The notes: generated by a model from the letters alone, not told the origin. Shown: positions 1 through 8,547, counted from the stretch's first letter. The stretch is DNA of 64,000 nt from Clostridia bacterium (GCA_017552535.1 JAFZPV010000052.1:23795-87794); one strand, 5' to 3'. A program made the numbers and translations.

Positions 1-288
1 ACGGCCCTGGGCAAGGAGACCATCCGCTTCTACGACCGGGACGGCCAGTGCGTGAACTTCGACAGATCGCACGTAAAGCAGCGTCCCGGCGGGCACGGCG
101 GCTCAGACCCGGCGCTCAGGGACAGGCTCTTCCGGGGTTATGCGGAAGATCCGCTCTGCCAGATGGCAGACACCCGCGCCGGCGCCATGTCCGTGGGCAT
201 CGGCATCGCGGCAAACATCTCCATGCGGGAAGACCGCGCCGTGCGCCTGGACGAATTCCTGGGCGGCTTTTATCCGGAGTTGAAATAA
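1..288 (+). CDS. Gfo/Idh/MocA-family oxidoreductase, C-terminal part (5' truncated by window edge)
   Basis: The reading frame is open from the first base and encodes the last 95 residues of a protein. The fragment carries GGHGGSDPALRD near its middle and ends in a helix with IGIAANISM and the strand-like tail AVRLDEF. This pattern is typical of the C-terminal dimerisation domain of Gfo/Idh/MocA NAD(P)-dependent sugar dehydrogenases. The nucleotide-binding half lies upstream of the window, so substrate and catalytic residues cannot be judged. It is followed 44 bases later by the NagB-like gene, probably in the same transcript, which suggests amino-sugar or related carbohydrate catabolism. The family call is fairly secure and the substrate unknown. 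Confidence 0.72.
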   Translation, partial: TALGKETIRFYDRDGQCVNFDRSHVKQRPGGHGGSDPALRDRLFRGYAEDPLCQMADTRAGAMSVGIGIAANISMREDRAVRLDEFLGGFYPELK

Positions 289-332
289 TAACGCGCCGGG
301 CAGGCGCAGCACACATAAGGAGGCATTGCTAT

Positions 333-1100
333 ATGAAGATCGTTATTTCCCAGACCGCGGACGATCTGGGCCGCCGGGCGGCTCAGCAGGCAGCTGAGGT
401 CATCAAGGCCGCCATTGCCGACCACGGCGAGGCGCGCATCGTTCTGTCTACAGGCGCCAGCCAGTTTGAGACCCTCAAGTACCTGGTGGAGGAAGACATC
501 GACTGGAAAAAGGTGGAGATGTTCCATCTGGACGAATACGTGGACCTGCCCATCACCCATCCCGCCAGCTTCCGCAAGTATCTCAAGGAGCGCTTCGTGG
601 ACAAGACGGGCGTGAAGAAGGCACACTTCGTAGACGGAACGCCCGAAGGCATCGAGCGCCTTACCGCCGAACTCAGGAGCGCGCCCATCGACCTGGGCCT
701 GATCGGCATCGGCCGCAACTCCCACATCGCCTTCAACGATCCGCCCGCCGATTTCGATACCCGCGTGGCCTACCTGGTGGTGACGCTGGACGAGGCCTGC
801 CGCAACCAGCAGGTGGCCGAAGGCTGGTTTGCCGGCTTCGACGACGTGCCCAAGCAGGCCGTGAGCATGAGCGTGTGGCAGATCATGCAGTGCAAAACCA
901 TCATCTCCGCCGTGCCCCACGAGGAGAAGGCCTGGGCCGTTGCCGCCGCCCTCAGGAGCGAACTGACCAACAAGGTGCCCGCCAGCATGCTCAAGACCCA
1001 CGGCGATTACACCCTGTACGTGGACGCGGCCTCCTACGCCGAGGTCGATTCGGTCAAAGCCCTGAACGGCGAGACCGTGATCGAAGACTACCGCAAATAA
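333..1100 (+). CDS. nagB: Glucosamine-6-phosphate deaminase / NagB-like isomerase
   Basis: The 255-residue product matches the length of NagB-type sugar isomerases, which convert glucosamine 6-phosphate to fructose 6-phosphate and ammonia in the cytoplasm. Visible motifs are MFHLDEYVDL (the substrate-site Asp in an LDEY loop), GIGRNSHIAFNDPP (the His loop) and the helix MSVWQIMQ. The start was set at the ATG at 333 because a good ribosome site (ATAAGGAGG, 316-323) lies just before it; the upstream in-frame extension overlaps the preceding gene. The loop has N-S-H where classical enzymes have D-G-H, and D where they often have E, so it may be a NagB-like isomerase with altered specificity. It closes its transcript with a terminator at 1111. 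Confidence 0.85.
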   Translation: MKIVISQTADDLGRRAAQQAAEVIKAAIADHGEARIVLSTGASQFETLKYLVEEDIDWKKVEMFHLDEYVDLPITHPASFRKYLKERFVDKTGVKKAHFVDGTPEGIERLTAELRSAPIDLGLIGIGRNSHIAFNDPPADFDTRVAYLVVTLDEACRNQQVAEGWFAGFDDVPKQAVSMSVWQIMQCKTIISAVPHEEKAWAVAAALRSELTNKVPASMLKTHGDYTLYVDAASYAEVDSVKALNGETVIEDYRK

Positions 1101-1110
1101 AAACACCGGC

Positions 1111-1139
1111 AGCCCCGGCGGGACCGGGGCTATTTTGGT
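1111..1139 (+). terminator. Rho-independent terminator after nagB-like gene
   Basis: AGCCCC pairs with GGGGCT around a nine-base loop, followed by TATTTTGGTT, eleven bases after the nagB-like stop codon. Confidence 0.65.
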
Positions 1140-1170
1140 TCTTCCCGGAAGCTTGGGGACTTGCATTAAA

Positions 1171-1281
1171 CGACATCTCATCCGAGCCGCTTCGCGGCCT
1201 GCTTTCTCCTCCGGGAGAAGGCATATAAGGCTTCCCCTTGAGGGGAAGCTCCGCCGAAGGCGGTGATGAGGTGGAATGTCG
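1171..1281. repeat. Short dispersed palindromic element (MITE-like)
   Basis: The 111-bp segment starts with CGACATCTCATCC and ends with the near inverse, GATGAGGTGGAATGTCG. Inside are further small palindromes: CTTCCCCTTGAGGGGAAG, CTCCGCCGAAGGCGG and TTTCTCCTCCGGGAGAA. Similar GGGGAAG/GGTGATGAGGTGG-type intergenic repeats are common in gut Clostridia; that comparison is from general knowledge. It lies between the terminator of the nagB-like gene and the next start codon. No second copy was seen in this window. Confidence 0.5.
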
Positions 1282-1339
1282 GATAACACTCCTGGCTTCC
1301 GTGAAGAGCCGCTATTTTTGTCAGATGGAGGCGCGAAGG

Positions 1340-2485
1340 ATGAACGAGATCCGTTTCGCCCTGTTCGGCACCGGCGGCTTTGCCGCAAATTATCTGGAAG
1401 CCTTCAAAAACCCGAAGCGCGAAAACGTGCGCCTGGCGGCAGCGGTGGACCCCTACGCGGAAGACTGCGCGCTGTGCCCGCTGTACAAAGACGCCGAAAC
1501 GATGTACACAGAGCAGAAGCCGGACGCGGTGATCATCGCTACGCCCATCCATTTTCACCGGGAGCAGGCGGTGCAGGCCTTTGCCCACGGCTGCCATGTG
1601 GTGCTGGAAAAGCCCATAGCCGGCTGCCTGGAGGACGCCAGAGCCATCCTCGCCGCACGCGATAAAGCCGGAAGGCTTCTGAACGTGGACTACCAGCTGT
1701 GCTACGATCCCGTGATGCGCCGCGTAAAAGCGGACGCCGATCAGGGCGTTTTCGGCGCGCCGGTATCCCTGAAGGTCATCGTGCTGTGGCCCCGCGGAAA
1801 TACCTACTACAGCCGCTCCACCCACTGGGCGGGACGGAGATTTGACGCCGAGGGCCGCGCGATCTACGACAGTGTGCTCAACAACGCCACGGCGCACTAC
1901 CTGATGAACATGCTGTTTATCACCGGCGCGCCGGCAGAGGACGTAAGCTGCCGCACCTTCCGCGCCAATCCCATCGAGACTTACGATACCGCCGTGATGA
2001 AGGCCCAAAGCGCCGGTGCGGATATCTTTATCGCCGTGAGCCATGCCGTGCGTGAGGACGAAATACAGAATCCCATGTTCGAATACCGTTTTGAAAAGGC
2101 GGTATTGCGCTTCGGCGCTCCCGGGCAGAGGGGCAGCGATATCCGCGCCGTGTTCACGGACGGACACGAAACCGATTACGGCAGGGTCGAGCAGCCCTAC
2201 ATGGAAAACGTCTGGAACATGGCGGACGCGATACGCCTGGGCGTGCCCCTGATGTGCAGCGGCGAAACGGCCATCATGCAGACCATGGCCGTAGAGAGCA
2301 TGCGTGCTTTCCAGCCCGAGGCTGTGCCCTTCCCGGACAGGCTCGTCACCCGCAGCGAAACCATGAACTGGGTGAAAGGGCTGGCAAGCGCGCTGTGGCG
2401 CGCGTTTGAAACAACACAGCTGCCTGAGCTGGGAGAAAACGGGCTGATCCTGCCCGGTCAGGCGAAAAAGCCGCAGGAGGCGTAA
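1340..2485 (+). CDS. Gfo/Idh/MocA-family NAD(P)-dependent oxidoreductase
   Basis: This 381-residue protein has an N-terminal Rossmann fold (residues about 4-30, ALFGTGGFAANYLEAF), a VIIATPIHFH strand-loop and the family signature VVLEKPIAG whose Lys takes part in catalysis. A C-terminal alpha/beta domain follows. The family oxidises or reduces sugars, inositols and amino sugars in the cytoplasm. The start at 1340 was preferred because GGAG lies 10 bases upstream; the upstream in-frame codons run through a repeat element. It lies four bases before the GH28 gene and is probably co-transcribed with it, so it may process a galacturonate- or rhamnose-related product. The exact substrate cannot be inferred. 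Confidence 0.85.
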   Translation: MNEIRFALFGTGGFAANYLEAFKNPKRENVRLAAAVDPYAEDCALCPLYKDAETMYTEQKPDAVIIATPIHFHREQAVQAFAHGCHVVLEKPIAGCLEDARAILAARDKAGRLLNVDYQLCYDPVMRRVKADADQGVFGAPVSLKVIVLWPRGNTYYSRSTHWAGRRFDAEGRAIYDSVLNNATAHYLMNMLFITGAPAEDVSCRTFRANPIETYDTAVMKAQSAGADIFIAVSHAVREDEIQNPMFEYRFEKAVLRFGAPGQRGSDIRAVFTDGHETDYGRVEQPYMENVWNMADAIRLGVPLMCSGETAIMQTMAVESMRAFQPEAVPFPDRLVTRSETMNWVKGLASALWRAFETTQLPELGENGLILPGQAKKPQEA

Positions 2486-2489
2486 CGGT

Positions 2490-3749
2490 ATGAACTTTTT
2501 TACCCCGTTTGAAATGCCCACCGGAGCCAGCATACCGGAGCGCTCGGTGTGCATTACGGATTTCGGCGGCGTACCGGGCGGCAGGGAGAAAAACACCCTG
2601 GCCTTCCAAAGCGCCATCGCTCATCTGTCCGCCCTGGGCGGCGGGCGCCTGAACGTTCCGGAGGGCCTGTGGCTCACCGGCCCCATCCACCTTCAAAGCG
2701 GGGTGGAGCTGCACGTGGAAAAGGGTGCCGAGGTGCGCTTCACCGCCGACCGGGAGGATTATCTGCCGCCCGTGTTCACGATGTTCGAGGGCGTGCGCTG
2801 CTTCACCTACAGCGCGCAGATCTACGCCCGATACTGCCACGACATCGCCGTGACGGGCGAAGGCCGCTTTAACGGCCAGGGCTTCTGCTGGTGGTACACG
2901 GCGGTCGACCGCGCCGGCGTGGAAGCGCTGTACAAGGCGGGCGAAGACGGTCTGCCCGTGGAACAGCGGGTGTACGCCTCCGATGCGCTTTGCCTGCGCC
3001 CGAACCTATTGCACTTTGTGGACTGCGAGAACGTCACCATCCAGGGAGCGGAGTTCACTTTCAGTCCTTTCTGGACGGTGCATCCCACCTGGTGCCGCAA
3101 CCTGATCGTGCGAGACGTCAGCGTATACAATCCCTGGGTGCACGCGCCCAACACCGACGGCTGCAACCTGGAGGGCTGTTCCCGGGCGCTCATCGACGGC
3201 ATACAGGTGGATACCGGCGACGACGCCGTGTGCCTCAAATCCGGGCGCGACTTTGACGGCAGGCGCGTGAACATCCCCTGTGAAAACGTGGTCGTGCGCC
3301 GGGTGAAGGCAAAGCGCAGCCACGGCGGCGTGACCATCGGCTCGGAAATGAGCGGCGGCGTCAAAAACATCCTGGTGGAGGACTGCGAGTTTCAAAACAG
3401 CCTGATCGGCCTGTGGATCAAAACCGCCCCGGAGCGCGGCGGCGCGGTGGAGAATATCGAATACCGCAACATCCGGGCGCTGAAGCTCAGGGAATACGCC
3501 CTGTGCATCACCATGGGCTATTATGTGGACGGGAACCTGCCCGCGGACGCTCCGTTCATGCCCAGGATCAGGCACATCGGCATAGACGGACTTTCCTGCG
3601 AAAAGGCGGGTACGGGGCTGTATATCCACGGCATGCAGTCCAGTCCCATCGAGGACGTGCACATCGAAAACGCGGACGTATGCGGCGGCACGAACATGGA
3701 CGTGCGGGACGTGAATGGCCTGTTCCTCAAAAACACGGTCTTCCGCTGA
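2490..3749 (+). CDS. Glycoside hydrolase family 28 (polygalacturonase-like)
   Basis: The 419-residue protein is a right-handed beta-helix enzyme of the GH28 family, which cleaves galacturonic-acid linkages of pectin. Diagnostic motifs occur in order: NTDG (about residue 223), GDDAVCLKSG (the paired catalytic Asp), SHGGVTIGSE (the catalytic His loop) and IGLWIKT. In most relatives the last motif reads R-I-K; here the Arg position is Trp, which could alter subsite binding. No signal peptide is visible, so it probably acts in the cytoplasm on imported oligosaccharides. The start has a GCAGGAGG ribosome site, and the gene follows the oxidoreductase by four bases. The family call is secure; the exact linkage is not. 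Confidence 0.88.
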   Translation: MNFFTPFEMPTGASIPERSVCITDFGGVPGGREKNTLAFQSAIAHLSALGGGRLNVPEGLWLTGPIHLQSGVELHVEKGAEVRFTADREDYLPPVFTMFEGVRCFTYSAQIYARYCHDIAVTGEGRFNGQGFCWWYTAVDRAGVEALYKAGEDGLPVEQRVYASDALCLRPNLLHFVDCENVTIQGAEFTFSPFWTVHPTWCRNLIVRDVSVYNPWVHAPNTDGCNLEGCSRALIDGIQVDTGDDAVCLKSGRDFDGRRVNIPCENVVVRRVKAKRSHGGVTIGSEMSGGVKNILVEDCEFQNSLIGLWIKTAPERGGAVENIEYRNIRALKLREYALCITMGYYVDGNLPADAPFMPRIRHIGIDGLSCEKAGTGLYIHGMQSSPIEDVHIENADVCGGTNMDVRDVNGLFLKNTVFR

Positions 3750-3767
3750 GCAGGCCGAAAGAACAGA

Positions 3768-3815
3768 ACCGCCCGCGGCACTTTCGGAAGGAAGACAGCC
3801 GCGGGCGGTTTTGTA
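3768..3815. terminator. Bidirectional terminator between convergent genes
   Basis: ACCGCCCGCGGC (3768-3779) pairs perfectly with GCCGCGGGCGGT (3798-3809), followed by TTTTG. It sits between the end of the GH28 gene and the end of the convergent minus-strand secreted-protein gene. Confidence 0.8.
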
Positions 3816-3837
3816 TGCTTTTTTGGTCAGAAACGTG

Positions 3838-5433
3838 TCATTCCGCAATGAATTCGAAGGTGCCGGCGCTCACGCGGGTCACGTTGCCCTGACGGTCCTG
3901 GAACAGCGCCGCGGCAGAAATGGTGCCGCTCACGTTCTTCACGCTGAACACGCCTTCGGAGGAATAGGAATTGAGCATCCTCAGGCCGCCGTAGTTATAC
4001 TGCTGGATGAACTCGATCCTGAGGAACGTGAGGTTGGAGGGCAGGTTGGTGAGCTTCACCTCGTAGGTGCTGCCTTCGTAATGCACGTTCACGGTGGGGG
4101 AGCCAGCGTAGGCCGCGCTCATCACCTGCCCGGAGGTGATGGTCTTGGGCACCGAAACGTCTTCCGTGGGGGCAGGCGTCGGGTCGGAAGCGGGAGCGTC
4201 CGTGGGCTTGTCAATGCTATCGTCCGGCTGCACGGTGGGTGCCAGTGTGTTGCCTGCGTCCAGCACGGAGGTATCCATGGCGCATTCCGGCTCGGCGTCC
4301 AGCATGGTGCCTTCCTGGGTGTAGGTGGGCGAGGTGTAGCTCAGGCCGCCTTCGGCGTCCTCCAGGGTGATGTACCAGCCCCACAGGATGTCCTTTTCGG
4401 ACAGGGTGCCTTCCGTCTCGCCTGCAAGAAGCTGCTTTCCAGAGGAGAAGACGCTCATGTCGCCTTTGGAGGCGGACAGCCTGAGGCCCAGGGTGCGGAC
4501 GGAATAGCTCCAGGAAGCTTCCGTTACTACTGTTCCTTCCGCTGGGGCGAGGCCGCTGCTGAGCATGCTCAGGCGGGACGTGGGGCAGGCGTACAGCTTC
4601 ATGGAGCCTTCCAGTTTGCTTCCGTCCAGGCGGCTTTTGGTCACCACCAGGCACTTGCGGCCGCTGGCCAGGGAGGTGAAGGTCACCTGCTCCATCTGGC
4701 TGTCGGCGGAGGCGATCAGGAGCTTTCCGTAGTTGCTTTTGAACACGATGTCCGCGCTGGCGGCGGAAGCAAGTTTGATGAACTCCAGGGAGGCTTCCGT
4801 TCCGTCCACGGTGAACAGGGCCTTGCCGCTGGTCACATAGACGCCGCAGTATTCTCCGGAGGAGGCGTTGGCGTAGATCTCAAGCTTAAGGTTGGTGGAG
4901 GCGTATACGCTGACAGCGGAATCGGAATACAGGGTGAGCGTCTTTTCGCTGCCCTGGCCCAAAGTTACGGTGTTCACCTTCACGTAGGCGCTCCCGTTTT
5001 CCAGTACGTCGGTGCCTTCCTGTGAATACAGCGCGTCGTACACGGAATACAGCCGCGTATAGTTGTAGCTGCACTTGGAGCAGGTCATGCTCTTTTTGCC
5101 AAGCCGGTTGTTCTGCGCCGCAGTGATGGTGCGGGTGATGGCGCGGTCATGCTCCTCCCGGTCGAGGGCACCGCATTCAGAGCAGTAGCGGGCGTGGTGG
5201 CTGTCGGAATAGTAGGTCCACTCGCCGTAGGCATGGTCTTTCTTGGAAAGGACCTCCTGCTCGCTGGCGCCGCACAGCGTGCAGATGCGCACCTCGAGGC
5301 CTTCGCTGGTGCAGGTGGGCTCTGTGATCACGGAATACGCGCTCCACACGTGCTGGTGGCCTTCCTCGGCCAGCGCGCCCGAACACAGCAGCACTATGAG
5401 CAGGCACAATACACATATCAGCAGCTTTTTCAT
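3838..5433 (-). CDS. Secreted Cys/His-ribbon surface protein, function unknown
   Basis: The 531-residue product starts with a clear signal peptide (MKKLLICVLCLLIVLLC, cleavage near GALA-EE), so it is exported. Residues about 20-130 hold a Cys/His-rich module with PTCTSEG, ICTLCG, HAYGEWTYYS, YCSECG and CSKC, resembling small zinc-ribbon-like repeats. The same style of module opens the giant proteins at 46002 and 51466. The middle is beta-rich and Ser/Thr-rich, followed by a Pro/Thr linker (DAPASDPTPAPTED) and a C-terminal beta domain. No sortase motif or transmembrane anchor is seen. The start at 5433 was chosen for its GGGAGGT ribosome site. It follows the minus-strand oxidoreductase by 17 bases. 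No enzymatic function can be assigned. Confidence 0.75.
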   Translation of the reverse strand: MKKLLICVLCLLIVLLCSGALAEEGHQHVWSAYSVITEPTCTSEGLEVRICTLCGASEQEVLSKKDHAYGEWTYYSDSHHARYCSECGALDREEHDRAITRTITAAQNNRLGKKSMTCSKCSYNYTRLYSVYDALYSQEGTDVLENGSAYVKVNTVTLGQGSEKTLTLYSDSAVSVYASTNLKLEIYANASSGEYCGVYVTSGKALFTVDGTEASLEFIKLASAASADIVFKSNYGKLLIASADSQMEQVTFTSLASGRKCLVVTKSRLDGSKLEGSMKLYACPTSRLSMLSSGLAPAEGTVVTEASWSYSVRTLGLRLSASKGDMSVFSSGKQLLAGETEGTLSEKDILWGWYITLEDAEGGLSYTSPTYTQEGTMLDAEPECAMDTSVLDAGNTLAPTVQPDDSIDKPTDAPASDPTPAPTEDVSVPKTITSGQVMSAAYAGSPTVNVHYEGSTYEVKLTNLPSNLTFLRIEFIQQYNYGGLRMLNSYSSEGVFSVKNVSGTISAAALFQDRQGNVTRVSAGTFEFIAE

Positions 5434-5450
5434 ATGGTTTACCTCCCGAT

Positions 5451-6479
5451 TCAAGGTCTGGGAAGCACCGCCCAGTTTCCGGTGCTCGAGGACTCATAAA
5501 TCCCTTTTACCAGCGCCAGAGCGCCGAAAGCGCTGCGGCCGTCGATCTCAAAGCGGCGGCCGGACAGGATCGAGTCGTACACCTTCCCGATCTGTATCTT
5601 GTGGCTGGCGCCCCAGTAGCTCTTTTCGCCCAGCTCTTTGGCGTCTTCGCCCCTCGCCACCAGGCGCGGAACGCCGTCTTCCACCTTGAACAGCTTTTCG
5701 GCCCAGAGTTGGTATGCGGCGTTTTCAAACACCATCTCCAGCACGATGGGGGCGTCGGCGGCGTAATTGTTGGTGGCGTAGATCACGCCCGTGGCGCCGG
5801 ATTCGTATTCGAACACCGCGTGGGCGTTGTCTTCCACCTCGATGGCGTCCGCCAGCAGGTCGGTGGAGATGTGCCCCTTCACGCGGCGGATGGGCCCGCC
5901 CAGGTAGCTCAAGAGGTCCAGCGTGTGTATGCTCTGATTGATCAGGGCGCCGCCACCCTCGGTGTCCCAGCGGCCCCGCCAGGGGCTCTGGGTATAGTAG
6001 GGCGCCGTGCGGTGCCAGCAGATCATGGCGCGCGCGCCGATCAGTCTTCCGGTCTCGCCGCTGTCGATCAGGCGCTTCAGCTCCACGGTGGAGGCATTGT
6101 AGCGGTTCTGAAAGATCACGTTCAGCGTGCCTTTGGCGGTGTCGGAGACGCGTATCATTTCCAGCGCGTCGTTTATCTCCGATGCCATGGGCTTTTCGGT
6201 AAGCACGTGCCTGCCCGCCTTCAGCGCGGCGATGGACATGGGCGCGTGGAGATAGTGGGGTGTGAGCACGTGCACGATGTCGATGTCATCGCGCCGCAGA
6301 AGCTCTTTCCAATCGCTGTACGCGTCCGCGCCCGTCGCTTCCTTCGCGGCGGAGAGTTTGTTGGGATCGATATCGCATACGGCGGCGATGCGCGCCTGGG
6401 GCATGTCCTTCAGTGCCGCCAGATGCACGCGGCTGATGCTGCCAAGTCCGATGATGCCTGCGTTCAGTGTGGTTTTCAT
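5451..6479 (-). CDS. Gfo/Idh/MocA-family oxidoreductase
   Basis: The 342-residue enzyme shows the dinucleotide-binding start GIIGLGSISRVHLAAL, the CDIDPNKL strand, HVLTPHYLHAP and the signature HVLTEKPMAS with the catalytic Lys. The C-terminal half contains GGALINQSIHTLDLL, which resembles the His/Asp substrate loop of this family. It is a cytoplasmic sugar or inositol dehydrogenase of unknown substrate. A ribosome site AAAGGA precedes the ATG at 6479. The upstream RNA methyltransferase would end only three bases before this start if its frameshift were repaired, implying one operon. The enzyme differs clearly from the one at 1340, so the two are not a recent duplication. Confidence 0.88.
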   Translation of the reverse strand: MKTTLNAGIIGLGSISRVHLAALKDMPQARIAAVCDIDPNKLSAAKEATGADAYSDWKELLRRDDIDIVHVLTPHYLHAPMSIAALKAGRHVLTEKPMASEINDALEMIRVSDTAKGTLNVIFQNRYNASTVELKRLIDSGETGRLIGARAMICWHRTAPYYTQSPWRGRWDTEGGGALINQSIHTLDLLSYLGGPIRRVKGHISTDLLADAIEVEDNAHAVFEYESGATGVIYATNNYAADAPIVLEMVFENAAYQLWAEKLFKVEDGVPRLVARGEDAKELGEKSYWGASHKIQIGKVYDSILSGRRFEIDGRSAFGALALVKGIYESSSTGNWAVLPRP

Positions 6480-7212
6480 TGTTTATTCCTTTGCCTGCTC
6501 GAAATATATACATGCCGACGGACGCTGCCACCGACAGGTTGAGGGAATCGATCTCGCTGCTCTGCGGGATGATCACGCTCTGCCCGATGCTGGCAAATGA
6601 GGCGTCCAGGCCCTTGGCTTCGTTGCCGAAGATCAGGCTGTGGGCCCTGGGTGCCTGTCCGGCTGCCTGGTCTACGTCCACCGCGCCGTCCAGCATGAAG
6701 GGGTACAGGGGCCGGGAGGGGAACTCCGCCCGGTAATCCTCAAAGCGGTCGTACACCTTCAGGCGCAGGCGGAAGAACGCACCCATGGACGCGCGCAGCA
6801 CGTGGGGATCGAAGGCGTCCACGGCGGGCCGGATCACGGCCACGTCCCGGTAGCCGAAGGCCATGGCGGAGCGTACCACGGTGCCGAGGTTGCCGCCGTC
6901 GGATACCTGACACAGCACCGCGTGGGGCGATGAAGCGTCCAGCCGGCAGTCGTACTTTTTGAACGCGAGGGCGGCGAAGCAGTTTTCCTTGCCGCTCTCC
7001 CGCCTGAGCACCTTGTCGGCGGTCTCCTCCCGCACGCCGGCTTCGCGGCACAGCTCCCTGAGCTTTTCCGCGCCCGGGGCGCCTTCGGCCTGAGAACTCA
7101 GCAGCAGACGGAAAGCCGTTTCGGGCCGGACCTCCATCAGGGAAAGGCTGGGGTATATTCCCAGACAGTAGCTGTAATCCAGGCTCCGGGAATAGGGCTC
7201 CAGTCTCGGCAT
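6286..7212 (-). CDS. SpoU/TrmH-family RNA 2'-O-methyltransferase with apparent C-terminal frameshift
   Basis: Residues up to about 237 form a normal SpoU/TrmH (SPOUT) methyltransferase, which methylates a ribose 2'-OH of rRNA or tRNA using S-adenosylmethionine. All three knot motifs are visible: GGNLGTVVRSA, LIFGNEAKGL and SLNLSVAASVGMYI. After MYIF the frame runs for a further 67 residues across the start of the next gene, giving a low-complexity, Arg-rich tail that is a shadow of that gene. Removing one base from the AAA run at 6502-6504 (plus strand) would give MYIFEQAKE and a TAA at 6483-6485, three bases before the next ATG. That is the expected family end. The start at 7212 has a GGAGGT site and a good promoter. 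Confidence 0.82.
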   Translation of the reverse strand: MPRLEPYSRSLDYSYCLGIYPSLSLMEVRPETAFRLLLSSQAEGAPGAEKLRELCREAGVREETADKVLRRESGKENCFAALAFKKYDCRLDASSPHAVLCQVSDGGNLGTVVRSAMAFGYRDVAVIRPAVDAFDPHVLRASMGAFFRLRLKVYDRFEDYRAEFPSRPLYPFMLDGAVDVDQAAGQAPRAHSLIFGNEAKGLDASFASIGQSVIIPQSSEIDSLNLSVAASVGMYIFRAGKGINNENHTERRHHRTWQHQPRASGGTEGHAPGAHRRRMRYRSQQTLRREGSDGRGRVQRLERASAAR

Positions 7213-7241
7213 GAGGTACCTCCGTAAACTTCTTTGATAAT

Positions 7242-7270
7242 ATTATACAACCGGAAGGGCTGTTTTTCAA
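7242..7270 (-). promoter_or_regulatory. Sigma-A promoter for the minus-strand methyltransferase operon
   Basis: On the minus strand TTGAAA (7265-7270) and TATAAT (7242-7247) are separated by 17 bases, about 30 bases before the ATG at 7212. Confidence 0.65.
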
Positions 7271-7284
7271 TCGATGCGGGGATT

Positions 7285-8403
7285 TTAATGGAACACCTGG
7301 CGGAAACGGTCGCAGTAATACCGTACGAGATCCCACTCGGCGTCCGGCGCGATGCGGTGATCGGGGCAGGGGATGTACCCGCCCAGGTCGATCAGGGGCT
7401 TCAGCCGCTCGATCTCCTGATCCACGGCTTCACGGCTCTGGGCAAACACCCGCTTGTCCATGCCGCCCACGCCGCGCAGGGCGCGCCCGTAGGTCTCGCG
7501 CCAGGGCGCCACGCAGGCGTGCCAGGTGCCCACCTCGATGGGGAACATGGTGTTCACGCCGTTTTCCAGCCAGACGGGAACAAGTTCGTCAATTTTTCCG
7601 TCACAGTCTACAGAGACGATGTCGATGCCGTGCCCGGCGCACAGGCCTGTGATGCGCTTGTACCAGGGACCCACGAGCCGGCTGAACTGCGCGGGGCGGA
7701 TCAGGGGACCGGTCTTAAAGCAGATGTCTTCCCAGAAGTGGCCGTAATCGAAGGGAATGCCCAGGTTCAGCGCGGCCTCGGTGCAGTCATAGCACAGCTG
7801 GCCGACGGTATCGATGATCTCCTCGTACAGCTCCTCGTCGTCGGCGATCAGGTAGGAGAGCTCCTCGATGCCCAGCATGGAGCGGATGTTGCCGTACAGG
7901 CTGCCCAGGTGCAGATAAATCGGGACCTCCAGCTTTTCAAGCTCCCTGTACCGGGCGCGGAACGCGTCTTCCTTTACCCGGTCCGGGCGGAAGCGCAGCC
8001 GGGGCAGGTACATTTCCTCCCAGGCTTCCCGGCCCGTAAGGGAGGTGCCCACGTGGGCGGGGATGGACACCACGCCCGGTTTGACCTTCACGATCAGGCC
8101 GTTGGACTGGCGCCGAATCTCGGAGCCGTCCGGCTTCGTCTCCAGCACCTCAGGCGTAAAGGACGGGCTGATGAAGCTGTCCGGGATGATGCCGCAGTTC
8201 CAGTTGAAGTCGAAGCCCAGCTTGCGCATGATGGCGTAGTCCCTGTCGTTGCCGTCCGCCCAGCCTTCAGCTTCCTCCCGGGTCAGATGGCCTTCCTGCG
8301 CCCATTTGTCCAGGGTCTCGTTCCAGTAGCCGAAGCAGACCAGGGGCATATGGTCGTAGTTTTCGTAGTGCATGATGGCGCGCATGCGCTCACGGTCGTT
8401 CAT
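7285..8403 (-). CDS. Uroporphyrinogen decarboxylase (URO-D) superfamily protein
   Basis: The 372-residue protein belongs to the URO-D/MtaA-like TIM-barrel superfamily. It begins MNDRERMRAIMHYENYDHMP, the usual N-terminus of non-haem members found in gut anaerobes, and has strands around IVSVDCDGKID and GGYIPCPDHRIAPD near the end. That Cys/His pair resembles the substrate or metal site of the methyltransferase branch. No haem or methanogenesis genes are nearby, so a haem role is unlikely. Possible roles are methyl transfer or decarboxylation of an unknown substrate. It has its own promoter and a GAGGTGA ribosome site. A second family member at 42530 is embedded in a glycan locus. Confidence 0.75.
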   Translation of the reverse strand: MNDRERMRAIMHYENYDHMPLVCFGYWNETLDKWAQEGHLTREEAEGWADGNDRDYAIMRKLGFDFNWNCGIIPDSFISPSFTPEVLETKPDGSEIRRQSNGLIVKVKPGVVSIPAHVGTSLTGREAWEEMYLPRLRFRPDRVKEDAFRARYRELEKLEVPIYLHLGSLYGNIRSMLGIEELSYLIADDEELYEEIIDTVGQLCYDCTEAALNLGIPFDYGHFWEDICFKTGPLIRPAQFSRLVGPWYKRITGLCAGHGIDIVSVDCDGKIDELVPVWLENGVNTMFPIEVGTWHACVAPWRETYGRALRGVGGMDKRVFAQSREAVDQEIERLKPLIDLGGYIPCPDHRIAPDAEWDLVRYYCDRFRQVFH

Positions 8404-8436
8404 CGTGTCACCTCACAGGCATAACTTTCCTATATT

Positions 8437-8465
8437 ATTGTACAGGCGGAGCGAAAAGAAAGCAA
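8437..8465 (-). promoter_or_regulatory. Sigma-A promoter for the URO-D-family gene
   Basis: Minus-strand TTGCTT (8460-8465) and TACAAT (8437-8442) are 17 bases apart, about 35 bases upstream of the ATG at 8403. Confidence 0.6.
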
Positions 8466-8518
8466 GCCCGTTTATTAACAATTTACCGCATGAACATATC
8501 TATTTTATGTACGGGATA

Positions 8519-8547
8519 TTGCAAAATATGGAAGCGTGTTGTATAAT
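8519..8547 (+). promoter_or_regulatory. Sigma-A promoter for the NlpC/P60 hydrolase gene
   Basis: TTGCAA (8519-8524) and TATAAT (8542-8547) with 17-base spacing, 65 bases before the chosen ATG at 8613. Confidence 0.65.

Noticed and set aside
7285-8403. Haem biosynthesis uroporphyrinogen decarboxylase (hemE)
   Set aside because: The superfamily fits, but no other haem genes are present and the N-terminus resembles non-haem members; the symbol was withheld.
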